In this document: in pieces, positions 45,879 through 59,284 of the stretch
Layout: the number at the start of each line of letters is the position of its first letter
Position numbering within the stretch: position 1 is the stretch's first letter
From: Trachelipus rathkii
Taxonomy: Eukaryota > Arthropoda > Malacostraca > Isopoda > Trachelipodidae
DNA length: 64,000 bases
Assembly (NCBI GenBank): GCA_015478945.1
Contig: JABUQX010086941.1
Coordinates: 15,001 to 79,000, forward strand
Direction of reading: 5' to 3'
Made by a program: the position numbers and the translations under genes
The notes under the pieces: generated by a model
What the model saw: only the letters and a program-made list of their open reading frames with translations
Told to the model about the DNA's origin: nothing
Database searches by the model: none

Positions 45879-45974
45879 GAACTTGCTGACATTAGAAAAT
45901 CAGGAATGAAGTTTTTCCGAGACATTGTTGTCGATGAGACTAATATATTACAATGGCAAGGACTCATTGTTCCA
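45879..45974 (+). CDS. UBE2L3: UBE2L3-type ubiquitin-conjugating enzyme (E2), exon 2
   Basis: UBE2L3 (UbcH7) is a cytosolic and nuclear E2 that passes ubiquitin to HECT and RBR ligases. This 96-bp exon encodes 32 residues in one clean frame, including ELADIRKSGMKFFRDI and WQGLIVP. These match the N-terminal helix, its following loop and the first strand of UBE2L3, at what would be residues 10-41 in the vertebrate protein. It is bounded by a T-run with CAG before 45,879 and GTGAGT from 45,975. Both boundaries fall in phase 0, as in vertebrate UBE2L3, where exon 2 also starts at Glu-Leu and ends at Ile-Val-Pro. The catalytic Cys lies in a later exon not found here. Intact frame and splice sites argue for a real gene and against a processed pseudogene. 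Downstream exons may lie beyond long introns or be missing, so gene completeness is unknown. Confidence 0.88.
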
Positions 45975-48900
45975 GTGAGTATTAAACTCTATTATTATGG
46001 ATTCATTGATATTTTCAAGAACCTTTTTGAAATGATTTATATTAACTGAATGTTTTGTTTATTTTAGCAGTTCTTTTGGCAGATTAATATTGATATTTGA
46101 TGTATTTCGGAAGTTATCATGAATAGCGGGAATACTATTGTAAAATAATTTACACAAACATACTCAAATAACATTGTGTGTGAATGAATTAATAATCAAG
46201 GATCAACTCTACATTCCTTCTTCATTATACATCTCTCGTTATGTCACGTAAATATAAATTACCTAATAACATAATTCATTAATAATATTTATGAAAGTTT
46301 TTTTGAAGTTAAAAAGGCTTATAATAATATGAAAATGATAAATGAGAGTACAGTTGAATTCTTTGACATTGCAGTTAAAGTCCTACGTCATGAAATCAAA
46401 GTGAACTTACTTTTGTCTGGCTCTAAAGTATCAACAAAGCTCCCTGCTTTTAGAAACAAGGGTGATTCCGACTTTTATATGATTTCAATTTAACTTCTGT
46501 ACTATATTTATCTCAGTCTTTAACTGTCCACATATAAATCTCGCGTGATAAATACTATTATGAATAAATGCATCATCTCTTCTACAAGTACTCTTATAAT
46601 CTCTACTTGAACATAACATATTTAATTCTATTTTCTATCTTATCAGGTGTCATAGTTTTGGACTCGCATCTCATTTTCATCTCAACAGAAATCATCACTC
46701 CAGACCATCAAATCTATGCTCGTTTATTCGGCACCACGTTTTCTCTTTCTGCGTCAATCATCATCGACAATTCGCGCTGATTGTACTATGGCCAGTCAAA
46801 TCTTGCTTATTTTACCTTCCCAGATAGTCTTTACTTCAGAAGTGTAACGATAAGTCAATATAATTTCCGTTGATGAACTCCATCACTCTTCGCACAGTAA
46901 TTCGCTATTTTATGGTGGTCTTTATTCAATCTATGTGCGTCCGATTGACTACAATTCATTCTGGAAATCTAGATTTTTAGTTATCCTACTGACTTCGATA
47001 TCTTCTCTATAAATCTTCGTTCTCATTTGATGTATAGCCGGTGTAGACTGAGAGCCTTTGTTTACATACCTTATTGACAATTCTTCTTTTAAATATATCC
47101 CATCTGGATATTGTAGTCCTTGTTAGTGCTAATACATTTTCAACACAATACAGTCACATCTCATTATTATATATATATAGGAGTACCTGTTACATTATTT
47201 TTCTGTCTTAGGATGCAGATCTGATAGATAAATTATAAGTAAGAGAGCTGAGTTGACTCATACTTTGAGTCTATCCACATCTCATATATTGAACTCACAA
47301 TCATAATAAGGTCAGACGACACTTCACACGAATTCGCTAAAATGATATAGTGTAAAATTGAGGATTTCTTAGTTAAACTTCCTTGTTCACCAGAGAAAAT
47401 ACTGATATTATATTTGTGGTGTGTGCCTAATTAATTGGCCCTCATTATTAGAGCACTTTAATCTTGGTTACATCTTATAATATATCTTATAAGCGTTATT
47501 GGGCTGGTATATGAGGATGATTATACTCGAGGTGTGTTCTTGTTAGTTAAGGAGTTAGGTATATCATTTAGCGCGAGTAATGTTTCAGTATCACATTATC
47601 TCTATTCGTGTGAGATTTATTCTTATTTATCTAGACAGATTATCGAGAGTGTAATAAGAGTTAGGCCGTGAAGCTTAGTATTGATTCTGTTACTTTTAAG
47701 TTATATATTTTCAGTATATATATATTCTTTTTGCATAAATTCAGACATTTGAAATTGATAAATAGTTAATCTGCTGCATGATATGTAAATGTAATAATTC
47801 TCAAATTAACTTCAAGGTATAAAAACAGAATCAGCGCTCTACGATATAAAGAGTATATAACTAATGATAAGAACTTGAATAGATACTAATGCTAAATGAA
47901 CCTTAATATGAGAAAATATAGATTTAATCGCACACATCCCGATTCGCACTGTGAATAGCCAAAGTAAGTGAACGCGCAACAGAGTCCTAGAGACTATTAC
48001 TTTACTAACAATTAACATATAGAAAAGCTTATTCTGAGCTCCATTTATGTTTAACTGATACAGCGTATATGATAGTTTGGTTTTCCTCACTTGTTATCTG
48101 GGTATTAGACAGAAATATAAACACGTTACTTGAAACATTACACAAACAGTTGAATTATCTTTAAACAGGGCCTATATGTATATTTCTGACTTTAACGTTC
48201 GGATATATTGCTTCTTATTTCGAGTAACTTTATTCATTCCTATTAATCAGATAATCATTTGGAAGAGTGGAACTAGTCTATATATAGTTCTAAGTTGGGA
48301 ACGATTGTTCGGATATATTATATAATAATCATCCCAGCGTATTACCTACTTCACTCACTAGTATTAACATATAATATAAATAATTCTTAGAGTTGGACAT
48401 ACGTATACTCGTTATGTATATTAAACATGTGGACTACAGTTGAGTATGGGTTTATCCTGTATTTGACTTGCGTATGTCCCAAGATTAGTATTGTATACTT
48501 TAAGCTTGTTATATATATTATATAATTGTTAAAATACTGGTCAAGTGCTACAGGGTACTATATTTTGTTAAAAAAAAATATATTCTATATTCTATTTTGG
48601 CATTTCATCTTACCGTTCGATACTCTTCTATGTACTTACATAAGAACAGGTTCGTGGATGAGAGAGTTATCAGATATTCTATCCATCCTGATATAGATAT
48701 TTATTATGTATACAAGTCAGAAAACAATTAAGTATCGGCTTATAGTCAGTATTAAATCATAAAAAATTATTATAATATGTCGAGATAAGATAGTAAAATC
48801 AGTAGGCTATTGTTGTAGATAGACTCTGAGGATACTGAAGATTGCCACTCCACAGAGATTAATATAATACAGTGAGAGTATATTATCGGTATTCACAACA

Positions 48901-49574
48901 TTACACACGAATTCTGAGCTTAGATAAGCTTTAGCATTACATTGTTTAGTATTACAAAGATTTAAACCGTGATTTAATATAACAACACTCAAACTAATAA
49001 ATTATTAAGATTAGCTATGTCTAAATTGGAACCAAAGGGGACATTGGTTCAATAATTCTGACAGAACTCACACTTTTCTACAGTGTCACATAATAAATGA
49101 CAATATAATATTATTATAAACATTTAAACCAAAGTAGGCTTATCGAACTATGAAAACAGTTGGCTAAATGTAAATTACATATATATCATTCTTATGTGAA
49201 GATATAATGCAGAACATTATAATTCTTAATGACTTACTACCATAATTTTAATATACCTATATCTTTTAAAAATTAAAATGTATAATAGTTTTAAACTCTA
49301 TTGAAAAGTCATATATACTCGTAATGTTGAAATTACTGTATAATAAACCTAAAAAACCCCACAAATAATAATCATTATGGCTTAAAAGCCTTGAAATAAT
49401 GTAAAAATATAATCAGAACAAGCTCATAGAAAGAGCCATATGCAATGTACCTCCTAGAAATAATACCCGCATCCATAAAGTAAAACCTTTATGTGATAAC
49501 ACTTAACGTAACCTTTTGATAATCATAAACTATCCTTTAGAAATACTGAAATTGATAAATTAAATAAATATTCT
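45975..49574 (+). other. Unique AT-rich DNA after exon 2, possible intron
   Basis: It starts with the 5' splice site GTGAGT. No further E2 exon is convincing. Acceptor-like sites (46,363-46,374 and 46,631-46,646) lead into frames that do not match the E2 family. Small ORFs at 46,568-46,780 and 47,839-48,090 are unrecognised. Confidence 0.4.
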
Positions 49575-50001
49575 TTGTCCCCTATCAATAGAGTAGAGTT
49601 AGAATTCTCTGAAAAGTATGACAAACTTTTGCAACCTCATAGAGAACCAATTCACTATAATTATGAGCAACCATTTTATTCAACTGGCCCTCAGTCGTAT
49701 CCTAGTTACTTCCTTAAATCCTTGTCCCCAAGACCCATTGAACATCGTCGTCCATAAGTCAATGAACGACGAATGAAGTGAGGGCCACATATGAGAATGG
49801 AGACGGAATGAGGAGAAGGCCATTGTACTCTTAACTCAGCTGGTCAAGAACTCTCAGAAACTGAAAGTTGTGGACCCGGGAAAGTTCAAATATGAAGCAG
49901 ACCAGGATCTTTTAATCTATTTGGTTGATTTTGAATGCAATATTTTTCTTGAAGATCTTCCTTCCATATTCTTTCTATTGTACATCAACGATAACTCTTA
50001 A
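49575..50001 (+). other. Possible decayed coding region, unrecognised
   Basis: A 60-codon frame (49,575-49,757) is followed by an ATG-less open stretch at 49,795-50,001 that includes LTQLVKNSQKLKVVDPGKF and YEADQDLLIYLVDFE. The second piece has protein-like composition and faintly recalls a retrotransposon Gag segment, but there is no zinc knuckle or neighbouring pol. Frames do not join. Function unknown. Confidence 0.2.
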
Positions 50002-53000
50002 TGTAAATATATGTTGCTTCCGCATTTAAAAATGAATGATCTTACTTCACATCATGTATGAGACCTTTTGCGCGGTCAAGGTATATAATTCCTTAACAGG
50101 CTATCTATTCTGCTAGTATCTTCTCACTATACTAAGTGCTTTTGTATAAAAGCACAATCCGAGAAAAAGAGAACGGCTAATATTTCCTATGCGCTCTCGA
50201 TTAAAGCAAAGAATTCGAATACTCTTGAGATTAAATGAACAGCATTTTTTTTTTTTTGTGGTTAATTATTTCAGCTTCAAAGGAGATAACACTAGGAAGG
50301 ATAGAAAACACAATTTGCTCTGCTCTCGTCTAGGAATATCTGCAGGTCTTATCCCTCGTACTCAGTTAATCAGTGACATCTCTACTCATCTCAATGCTCT
50401 TCGTCTCTCTCGCTAATAGAATCTCATGCATCGTATAATCAAAATTGTTTCCCCTTAGGTCTTCTAGATCTCTCGTGCCGTCTTGCTCTCTTCGAATTTC
50501 TGTTCGTTAGCAAGAACACTGAAAAACATCACCGTAATAAAAAAATTCATATCTTGAAAGGATTTCAAATCAATGCCAAAGTCAATATGCCGAATCACCA
50601 AAGCAAAAGTAGAACTCGTGCACATACAGTATACACGAGCTCGCTTTTCGCACACACACACACAAGCATATTAAATTCGAAACTAACGTCCGTCATCATA
50701 TTAAAATGCAGGAAGTTCGACCGTTAACAAAACAGAACATCATTCGGGAATCATAACTAGAACTTCACAGATTCACTAAACCTTGGCAAGTTGATAGATC
50801 TGACATTTTGTCCAAATAATGTCATAAATCACAATCACTACCTGATAATGGTTAATTAAAAGATCTCAATCCTGTTCCCCGGAAAAAATGGACACAGTTG
50901 ATGATCGTAACTCTTGAACCCATATGAGCCCGATGATGAGGATCGCAGGATTAAGTCAAATACTGAGTTATTATGACTTGATTATATAAGTAGTTAATAT
51001 ATATATTTAGTATATATATACGTATATCTGGGTGGAAACTGACTAGTGATTTGAAAATTACTAACACAAAAGTCGATATATATAACGTCGTATATTACTA
51101 ATGATAATAGTACAACAAATAGCGATCAATAGTTCAAATAACTATAGTATATATATACTACTTATATAATAACCCCCTGAGTTAACTTATCTCCATAGTG
51201 AATTAGAAATATTTATAGAATACTTAATGTAAATACTACATTAACTCGATCAACAGCGAGCCTCAAAAAATTCGTGTCGATCTCTTATAATAATATATTC
51301 AAAGAGTTATAGGTGGTCCTTGTCTCAATATCTTAAATTTTCGTGATAGGAATGCTTAAAAAGTTATGCAAGCTAACAATACAAAACGAAGTTTAGAATG
51401 AAAGAATACCAATAACTCTCAAGAAAGATTGTGGAACTTAGAGTACCATAGACCCCACAACCCACCCAACGCTACTGCTTTAAAACATAAGAACATAAAA
51501 ACAGCAACAACCAATCGCTAATTTGCGCCACTCAATAACCCCTTCCCTCCGCTCAGATATTGGTCTCCCACGACTGAAACCTGAAATAATGCATATGATT
51601 ATTTCACGTTTCTTATTTTATTCTTTGATATATGTGTTTTATCATATTTCTAAGATGCGTGTGCCGTTCGAAGATAAGACGGAATTTCATAATGCAACTG
51701 AATCGTGAAAAAAAACGGCCTTAACAACCGACATGCTAATAAATTAGTAAAGGGCTGATAAAAGAAGGTCGTTGTTATATTGTTTGGTAATTCATAAAGT
51801 ATTAATGAACGCACAAAATTAATGTTTACCTGGTTTGGAATTATGAATAAAGAACAAATAGATGATTATTATTATTATATTTCCTATTTGAATATTAATG
51901 ATTGATTATTATTATTATGTATTAGAGTTATTATTTATTTATTGATTATTTTATTATGAGTGAAGATGTATCAAGATGTTGTTTACATCTATTAAAGTAT
52001 ATTATTATTGTCTAATGATGCGAGGAATTGTTTTGTGATTTGTAAGATAATGATGAATAATAATAGGTAAATTTAGAAATTTAGGAGATAAATGATACAT
52101 GTCAAGAGGCTGAGAAACACATAAAAAGATGATTATAATATATTTAAATCAGATACTGATATGAGAATTTGTAACAATTCTTGATATACTTTAAATATTA
52201 TATATATATACTTACTAATATATATATAGACTATAGATATGATATATAGGTATATATATTTATATATATATATATATATATATATCTAATATATACCTAT
52301 ATCTAAATATAGATAAGTTATTAAGATAAAAAATAAATTAATTCAATGTTATCTCAACTAATATATATTGAGTGTTGGGTCCATCAACGCTGGATTAATT
52401 ATTGAAATGAATGAACCTACTATTATTATATATACTATATGATAGTAACATATACCTTACGTTCCCTCCACTTTCTTCTCTCATCCATATATACTAATAA
52501 TAATTATTAATTATATAATCAGTAGATATCCTTATCGGTTATCCATATAATAGGAACGCCTATTCAGGAAATTAACATAATTTTACATGAGGGCTAAATA
52601 AAAAGGTGTAAATTATTCACATTCAGTATGAATAGTTCTATCGTATATGAATAATGACTAATAGAGTACCTATATATGAAGGTTCCATGAGTACTTATCA
52701 CGTACGTCAGTCCTTATCTAAAAATAAAACACTTATAGATGAAGTACTGTATACTTTAACCCCGAGCTACATATAGAGGTATTACTAGATCACTATCACA
52801 GTTACTATAAGTGACTTATAATTTAGTATGATAATCTTCTATTGTAATTGAGAGCTGCCGAGTAGTTTGCACAGGGTGGTTACGTGAGATAGAATCTATA
52901 CACTAAAAAGTAATCATACAAATTTCATAAACGAATTATGTATTGTATGATTAATATATATCTACCTAGCTAAGCATTATATGGTAGTCAACTCACTACT

Positions 53001-54110
53001 GTGTATTATAATAGTTATATAATATATATGAAACTCAGGAATAACATTAAACGAGGTGAATACTTCTGCTAACATATATTAATGATTACTTAGATAAAAT
53101 GATTAATTTACTTGAAATTTTTACCCAAATTCATCTTCCACTTGGTAGCCAAGGACGTGCGCTTGGATGAGAGCAAGACAGCCTATTCTATCACAGTTAA
53201 ACATCACATTCCCTCGAAATCTGTGTCACTACCAGATATCGTTTACATATTAATAGTAAATAACCAAGTGATAGTGGAGAAGAAGTAAAAATGATAATAA
53301 GATTGTTATATACTTGAGACCCTAACGAAATAGGAAATTTTCTTAAAGTATAGTGATAGATACATCGAGCTCTGTGAACTTTATTTAAATTAGATATATT
53401 ATATAATATGAATAGAACAGTGAAAATACCTGTGTGGAATGCATGAAATGAATTATCAGTAATGCTCATTAAAAGAATCCAGTGAGTAAGATCATCATAA
53501 TAATATTCTAGTAGTTCGAAGGCACTCTAAAGACAATAGTAACTACGTAACAAATTTAGTGTATTTGTCTAGAATGTTGTCGAACTTAGTCACTAGTGTT
53601 GAATCATATAGTGATATTTTTGAGAGGAGCATTGTTCATACTAATATTAAATCAACATCGTATTAAATGAGATCATACTGAATCTGTCATTCATGTGATT
53701 TGTATGACAGTGGTGGTGTATATATATATAGCCTAGGAGAGTAGATGACAGTTAAGTTTTCAGAGATAAATTATCTTTCTGGAAATGTGAAAAAATATAA
53801 TATAAAACTATCCACTTTGTAGTATACTTCTGAATACATAAGTAGGTGATGATATATTAAAGTCTAATTAGTGGATATCATATTATATATATATATATAT
53901 ATAGTTTGGAAACTCAATATAAAATAGAATTCCTCACATAATAACGTCAAATTAATATATTGAGTTAAAGTAAATATATACAAAGTTTATACAGAAATCT
54001 CTAAATGCAGCTTTAAACGATATCTATTATATATATTATATATTAATAAATGTGTGTTTTTTAATGATGCATTTGTATATGTATAAAGTAATAATTTTTT
54101 ATATTTAATT
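50002..54110. other. Non-coding AT-rich DNA
   Basis: No gene is recognised. Interrupted (ATT)n lies at 51,864-51,960 and (AT)n at 52,200-52,300. A 74-codon frame (50,189-50,416) crosses a T-run and an acceptor-like site at 50,264-50,273. An ATG-less open stretch at 53,103-53,286 (FIFHLVAKDVRLDESK) looks protein-like but is unrecognised. Confidence 0.4.
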
Positions 54111-54121
54111 TTATATAAAAA

Positions 54122-54345
54122 AGAATACTAGCTCAGTCGGTAGAGCACAAGACTCTTAGCCAAACAAAGTGAGGGTGCCAGGTGCGCAACTGGGTCGAGT
54201 GGAGAATGCGAACTTATCGAGCTATTCTTTCTGATTGGACTTGGCTTCGTCCTTGCTCGCATGTTAGTTTGAGTACACAGCACCCTGCTAGATTAGGTGC
54301 TCTGCCCGTGAACGTCGGTGTTATCTCATAGCCAAAGCTCCAATT
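54122..54345 (+). repeat. tRNA-Lys(CUU)-derived SINE, copy 2
   Basis: The head reads 'ctagctcagtcggtagagca' followed by 'gactcttag', matching the D-arm and CUU anticodon region of tRNA-Lys. The T-arm is degenerate ('ggtgcgcaactgg'). The body has 'cttggcttcgtccttgctc' and 'gctagattaggtgctctgcc', shared with the SINE at 11,505-11,701. It is not a functional tRNA: the acceptor stem and T-loop are not conserved and no 3' half folds. Confidence 0.8.
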
Positions 54346-55356
54346 TCTTGATCTTCATTTCTATCACCTATTATGCGTAATGGGGTACACCCTTTTTTTT
54401 TTCAGTTCCCGCCTATCATACTGTATTCCAGATAGAATAACATTGGTAAAAAGAGCTTACTTTAAATAGTCACTACCAACAGTGTACATATATATATATT
54501 GACCGTGACTATATTTTAGTTAACATATATTAGTTATATAACTATTAGTGTCATTAGGGGAATGTATAATCTAACTTATATAGTATATACTTATTATATA
54601 ATATAACTATACTATATGATATACTATACTATACTATATATATTAACTCCTAAAAAACAAAAACTTGGAAAATCGTATATATTATCGTTACCCTCAAAGA
54701 CAAAAAGGCACAAAAATTTTTTTGTAATCTGTTTAAGTCTCAACGAGTTCTGTTGAGATTATTTGTTATTTTTAACAACACTTTATATTAATTATGAATT
54801 GCACATCACAATATATTTTTATAGTTAATAATAAACTGCTCTGAGAGATTGCGTGTTCAAACATGTTGAAATGTAGTGCGTAAAGAGAAGAACTAAAAGA
54901 CCCAGTATCATTAAACAGCTCTAGATTTGACATATCCTACTTATTTATAATTGAATGAAAAAAGCGATTTCAAGCCGTTTGGTGAATACTTAAATTATTA
55001 TATAGATAACCACTATTAATAATGCTTTTTAATTGGAAAATATAAGGCATTGAAAGAAATTGGTATAGTCCACATCTTATAAACTTTTACTTTTAAACAC
55101 TGAGATATTTTAGTAAACTGAAGTTTAAGCAAGGGTAAGATGTACTACTACTTCGAATGATCATTGGCAAAGCAAATGTCACGCTTCATAACTCCCGGTT
55201 TTACCCACCCTAAATACGTGCGCATATATATATAATATATATGATATTACCTTGATATAGATAAATATACGTATATCATACTATACTATATTATAGTATA
55301 TTATATACATATATAATATATATATAATACTTAGTATATAGTATATAATATTATAT

Positions 55357-55392
<36 letters not shown>

Positions 55393-55600
55393 CAGTATAT
55401 ATATCTATATTATCATATATATACTATATCTACTATAGTGAGTATATATATATTAGTACTTAAACTATATATATATATATAATAGTAGATTAGTACATAT
55501 ATATATATATATACCCTGCACTATAATATATAAATAATACTATATAATTCTCGGGTGGCACCAAAGGATTAGACTGTTAAATTAAATTCGGTGATTATCC
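54346..55600. other. Non-coding AT-rich DNA
   Basis: No gene is recognised. Degenerate (AT)n blocks lie at 54,480-54,650 and 55,220-55,545. Confidence 0.5.
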
Positions 55601-55603
55601 AGA

Positions 55604-55662
55604 GTCGGGGGTAGGGAGGTTGCCCCGCAGACAAGATCCAGTTTAAGCCCCGTACCCCCGAC
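55604..55662. repeat. Perfect 10-bp inverted repeat GTCGGGGGTA / TACCCCCGAC
   Basis: The arms at 55,604-55,613 and 55,653-55,662 are perfect complements with a 39-base loop that contains further C/G-rich pairable pieces. 'gtcgggg' also occurs in the dispersed repeat (13,301 and 59,401), so this may be a decayed or related copy. Confidence 0.65.
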
Positions 55663-55759
55663 ATGTTCCGATACGCGGCAATTTGAAAGTGTAAGTCAAA
55701 GAGGAGCTAGTTGAGTAAAAATCAAAGGGACTCTGTTCCCTTGACTTTACCAGTGGCAG

Positions 55760-56290
55760 TTACAATGTAGGAGATTTGAGCACTCTGCAGCGGTTAATCT
55801 GGGTCAGCAGAACTGGCGTAGGTAGAAAGAATCTAGACTGTGTTAGAACAAGGCGTTCTAGGTACAAGCTTTTCCCAAAGGAGAAGGTGTGCAATTGGAA
55901 GAGTTCAGAAAAAGCATGGTCCGTTGGTAATAGAAAAAATAAAGAACAGAGTGATGCAATAGTTCGACGGAGAAGAGAGAGAGAGAGAGAGAGAGAGAAG
56001 AGAGAGGAGAGACGAGAGAGAGAGAGAGAACTGAGAGAGAGATAGAGAGAGAGAGGGAGAGATGAGAGAGAGATTAAATATATAGGAAGTAGAGCCCTTG
56101 TCTCCACCTTTTTCAAGAAGAGATGTCGAGTGGAGCCGACCCAATGTGTGAGGCACACTTGGACAAATGACACCCCTATAAAAGAGTAAGCAACTGGGGT
56201 GACGTGAAGAAAAATTAATGACGGCGCCCCAGATGAACCCCACATCTGGAAGCTTGTCTATAATGAAATTAAATATGATCCTGTACAATT
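55760..56290 (-). repeat. Repeat-associated region with (GA)n tract
   Basis: A (GA)n tract (55,974-56,080) is flanked by G/C-moderate unique-looking sequence such as 'gatgtcgagtggagccgacc'. Long Ser/Leu frames on the minus strand arise from the tract. From memory, similar flanks accompany CT/GA microsatellites in decapod genomes, but I cannot confirm this. It abuts the segment shared with 41.1 kb. Confidence 0.45.
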
Positions 56291-56920
56291 AAGGTCAGAA
56301 GAGATGTTGAAGAATCAAACAATATTAAGGATAGAATAAAGGTTTGAGTTGAGCGTTTTCGATGATGTTATAGTTTTGTTGGAGATTACATCCGCTATAG
56401 AGATGGAGGAAACTGAGGTTTGAAGTATAAAGCTTTACAACTAAATTAGAAAACTCAGAAAAAATCAAACGTCATTTTCTTCTTGCCGCCCCTTCTAAAC
56501 ATCGTGCACAAAGTAAAATTTTTATGATTGAGATATCGGAGTCAACACAGGGATGGTCATTGGAAAAATCGATATTTTAAAACTAGAAATCACGGAGTTA
56601 ATAGATGGACAATTGTTGAGTTATTAGTCCTTGTACAAGATATGATTGAAGGGGAGTATTAACCTTTGAGAATAAGAGCGTCGTTCCCGTCTAATGACAA
56701 GGTCTTATGAGAATTTCAGGTGAATCACAATGGGAGTAATACAGAGAGAATGTCATTAATGATAAGTAGGGAGAAGAGAGTTGGGAATAGACTCAGAAGA
56801 CCGAGGAACATCCACCACATTTATAGATTTAAAAGGATAATCACGTGTCGCGCTAAAAACAGAATAGTTTTGACATACGACCGAGGAATGGAAGATGTTC
56901 CATCAGGTGCTTGAGAAATG
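56291..56920. repeat. Segment sharing similarity with 41.1 kb
   Basis: 56,338-56,400 ('aaggtttgagtt', 'gcgttttc', 'gatgtta') resembles 41,135-41,205. The remainder has no recognised coding content; the 64-codon frame 56,720-56,914 is unexplained. Confidence 0.4.
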
Positions 56921-59284
56921 ATACGATAAATCCGTTGGTAAGGAAATAACTGTCGAAAGAGAAATCGTTAATCTGAAATGTAATTCGAATTCAGTGTGAA
57001 TTAACATATGAGAGAGAGAGATACTTGCTTTATACACTCTTAAGTATCTGTTTTAATATGTATATTTAATATAATATATATATATATAACTAATAATATA
57101 TTATCATATATATATATATATATATAATATCGCGATATATATCCATATATTATATAATTTTTCAAAAGTTCTAACCAGATTCCTCCCCTATAAGAGAATA
57201 TGATTCACCTTTATAATTATCTTTAGTATTAATTTAAATAATATATATATATCAAATAACTAATCAAATCAACCACTATATGTTATTACACAAATATACT
57301 ATATATATATATATATTATAATTATAATAGTAATATATATTTATATCTGATATTTCAATATTACATATATATATATATATATATTAATATATTTATATAT
57401 TATATATATTATATATAATATATATATATATATATAGTATATTATAATTATATATATATATATACTATATATATATATATTTACTTAACTATATAAAGTA
57501 TATCATATGCGATGTCTTTAAGTAGATAGATAAAACGATATTATTTTTTTCATGAATTAGATTATTAATTCATATATATATATCTATCTCATATTCACAG
57601 AGTATATATATATATAGTAATATAATACATATATATATATAACCCCTATAGTAAATATAATATACTAGTATATATATAATATCAGCTACCTTCTGTTCTT
57701 AAAAAGATTATCTATCAAGATACAATTTTAAATTATTACTGTGAGATAGTCAATAATAAAACTCAGTTATCTTCTCTGCCATATTAGATGTTATACAGTA
57801 TTTCTTCATAATAATACACGACTTATATTCAAGCTCACGACTGGCGGAATGTAATCACTAGAGGAGTGTGAGTGAGGAGGAAATTAAGTTCCGCGGATAA
57901 TGAATGGGGACGATAACAACAGCTATAGCCCCCCCCCCCTGACGCCACAACGGAGACTCTAAACATCAAGCCCGTACCCCGACACCTGATAATCGGTTAC
58001 CTACTCTACGCGTTAGGCTGGTATTTAAATGCTGATTCCACAACTTTTAAAAATTTCAATACATTTTTTTATGTGAAATAAATATATCGTCATCTAGTAA
58101 TAGCTAAATCTGTTACTTGGCAACTTTAACAGGTATAATTTTATTGGTTATATTGAAAATCCCAGAAACGCCTTTCTAAAATGCGCGAACTAAACTACAT
58201 CTCTTTATTATTCATAAATTCAATAATAATTTTTAACTTATTTTAAGACTTCCTGTTTAAAGGCCTCGCATGAAAAATCCTTAAAATCCACATAATCTAC
58301 AGACTAGAACGCAACATTCTTTTACAAGTATTCAGAGACCTAGGATTCCAATAGATAAATAATTGTATTTTCTTGGCTTAATTGCGAGCAATTTACTCTC
58401 ATACTATATTATGATATATATACCTTATATATTATATATATATAATATATACCTCTATAAATATTCTATTAAAATATATATATATATATATAGTAATATC
58501 TCTCATATATATATATTTCAATACAGTATATAATATAATTATTAGTATTTAGTGTATCCACTCTAGTATATGTTGTTGGATAATAGAGTGGGCAGAACGC
58601 CTAATCTGAACTCTATCTAATGATATTACCACGGGTGCCGCTTCTGAGTCCGGTGGCGTTCGGTGCGCGCGTACCCACTCATATAGGACAATCATTTAAA
58701 CGTAATCAACTCTCTTCTCATTATACTCAAATAATTATTATTAGTCACAATAAGTATATATACATAAATACATGCATATACACATTATATCATATTATAG
58801 TAATATTATATAATATAATATCACCTTTATTATAATAAACATAATGTACTATATGCACTCACAGTTTATCAGAATATAAGTATTCAAAAACTCACACAAA
58901 CTATACACTATACTATTATATATATAACATTTAATTAATAACTATATATATATGAGAGAGAGAGAGCTATGAGAGAGAGAGTAAGAATTTGGTAGTATAA
59001 ACTACAAAATACATATGAATTCCAAACTAACACATAAATACACGGAAACGGAACTACAATTGTTGGAATCCTGGTAACAATTATAGTGCGGAAAATGTAA
59101 AATAAAAAAAAAAACAAAAAAAAAAAATAATAATAGATATTAAATATATCTCAAAAACCACAATAATAAAACGATTATATAAACATTTGAAATACTGGAA
59201 AAATTTTTAAATAGGAAATGCAATTTTAAAAAAAAAAAAATTATTGTTATAATGATTAACGTACTATGCATTAGATAATCTATT
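56921..59284. other. Non-coding AT-rich DNA
   Basis: Degenerate (AT)n lies at 57,060-57,160, 57,240-57,490, 57,575-57,690 and 58,410-58,540. A C-run lies at 57,931-57,939 next to 'gtaccccgacacctgat', which on the minus strand resembles 'caggagtcggggtc' of the dispersed repeat. A GC-rich patch lies at 58,630-58,675. No gene is recognised. Confidence 0.5.

Noticed and set aside
46631..46790. Exon 3 of the UBE2L3-like gene after the acceptor-like site at 46,646
   Set aside because: Only a few bases ('tctcaacagaaa') recall the expected sequence; the frame does not follow the E2 family.
50264..50416. A later E2 exon near 'aaggatagaaaacac'
   Set aside because: Similarity to the conserved Lys-Asp-Arg-Lys region is limited to about 15 bases, and the surrounding frame does not match.
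54122..54195. Functional tRNA-Lys gene
   Set aside because: The D-arm and anticodon match, but the T-arm and acceptor stem do not fold, and a SINE body follows.
55760..56288. 127- and 161-codon minus-strand ORFs
   Set aside because: Their middle is the (CT)n reading of the microsatellite, and flanking parts change meaning between overlapping frames. Treated as repeat-associated sequence.
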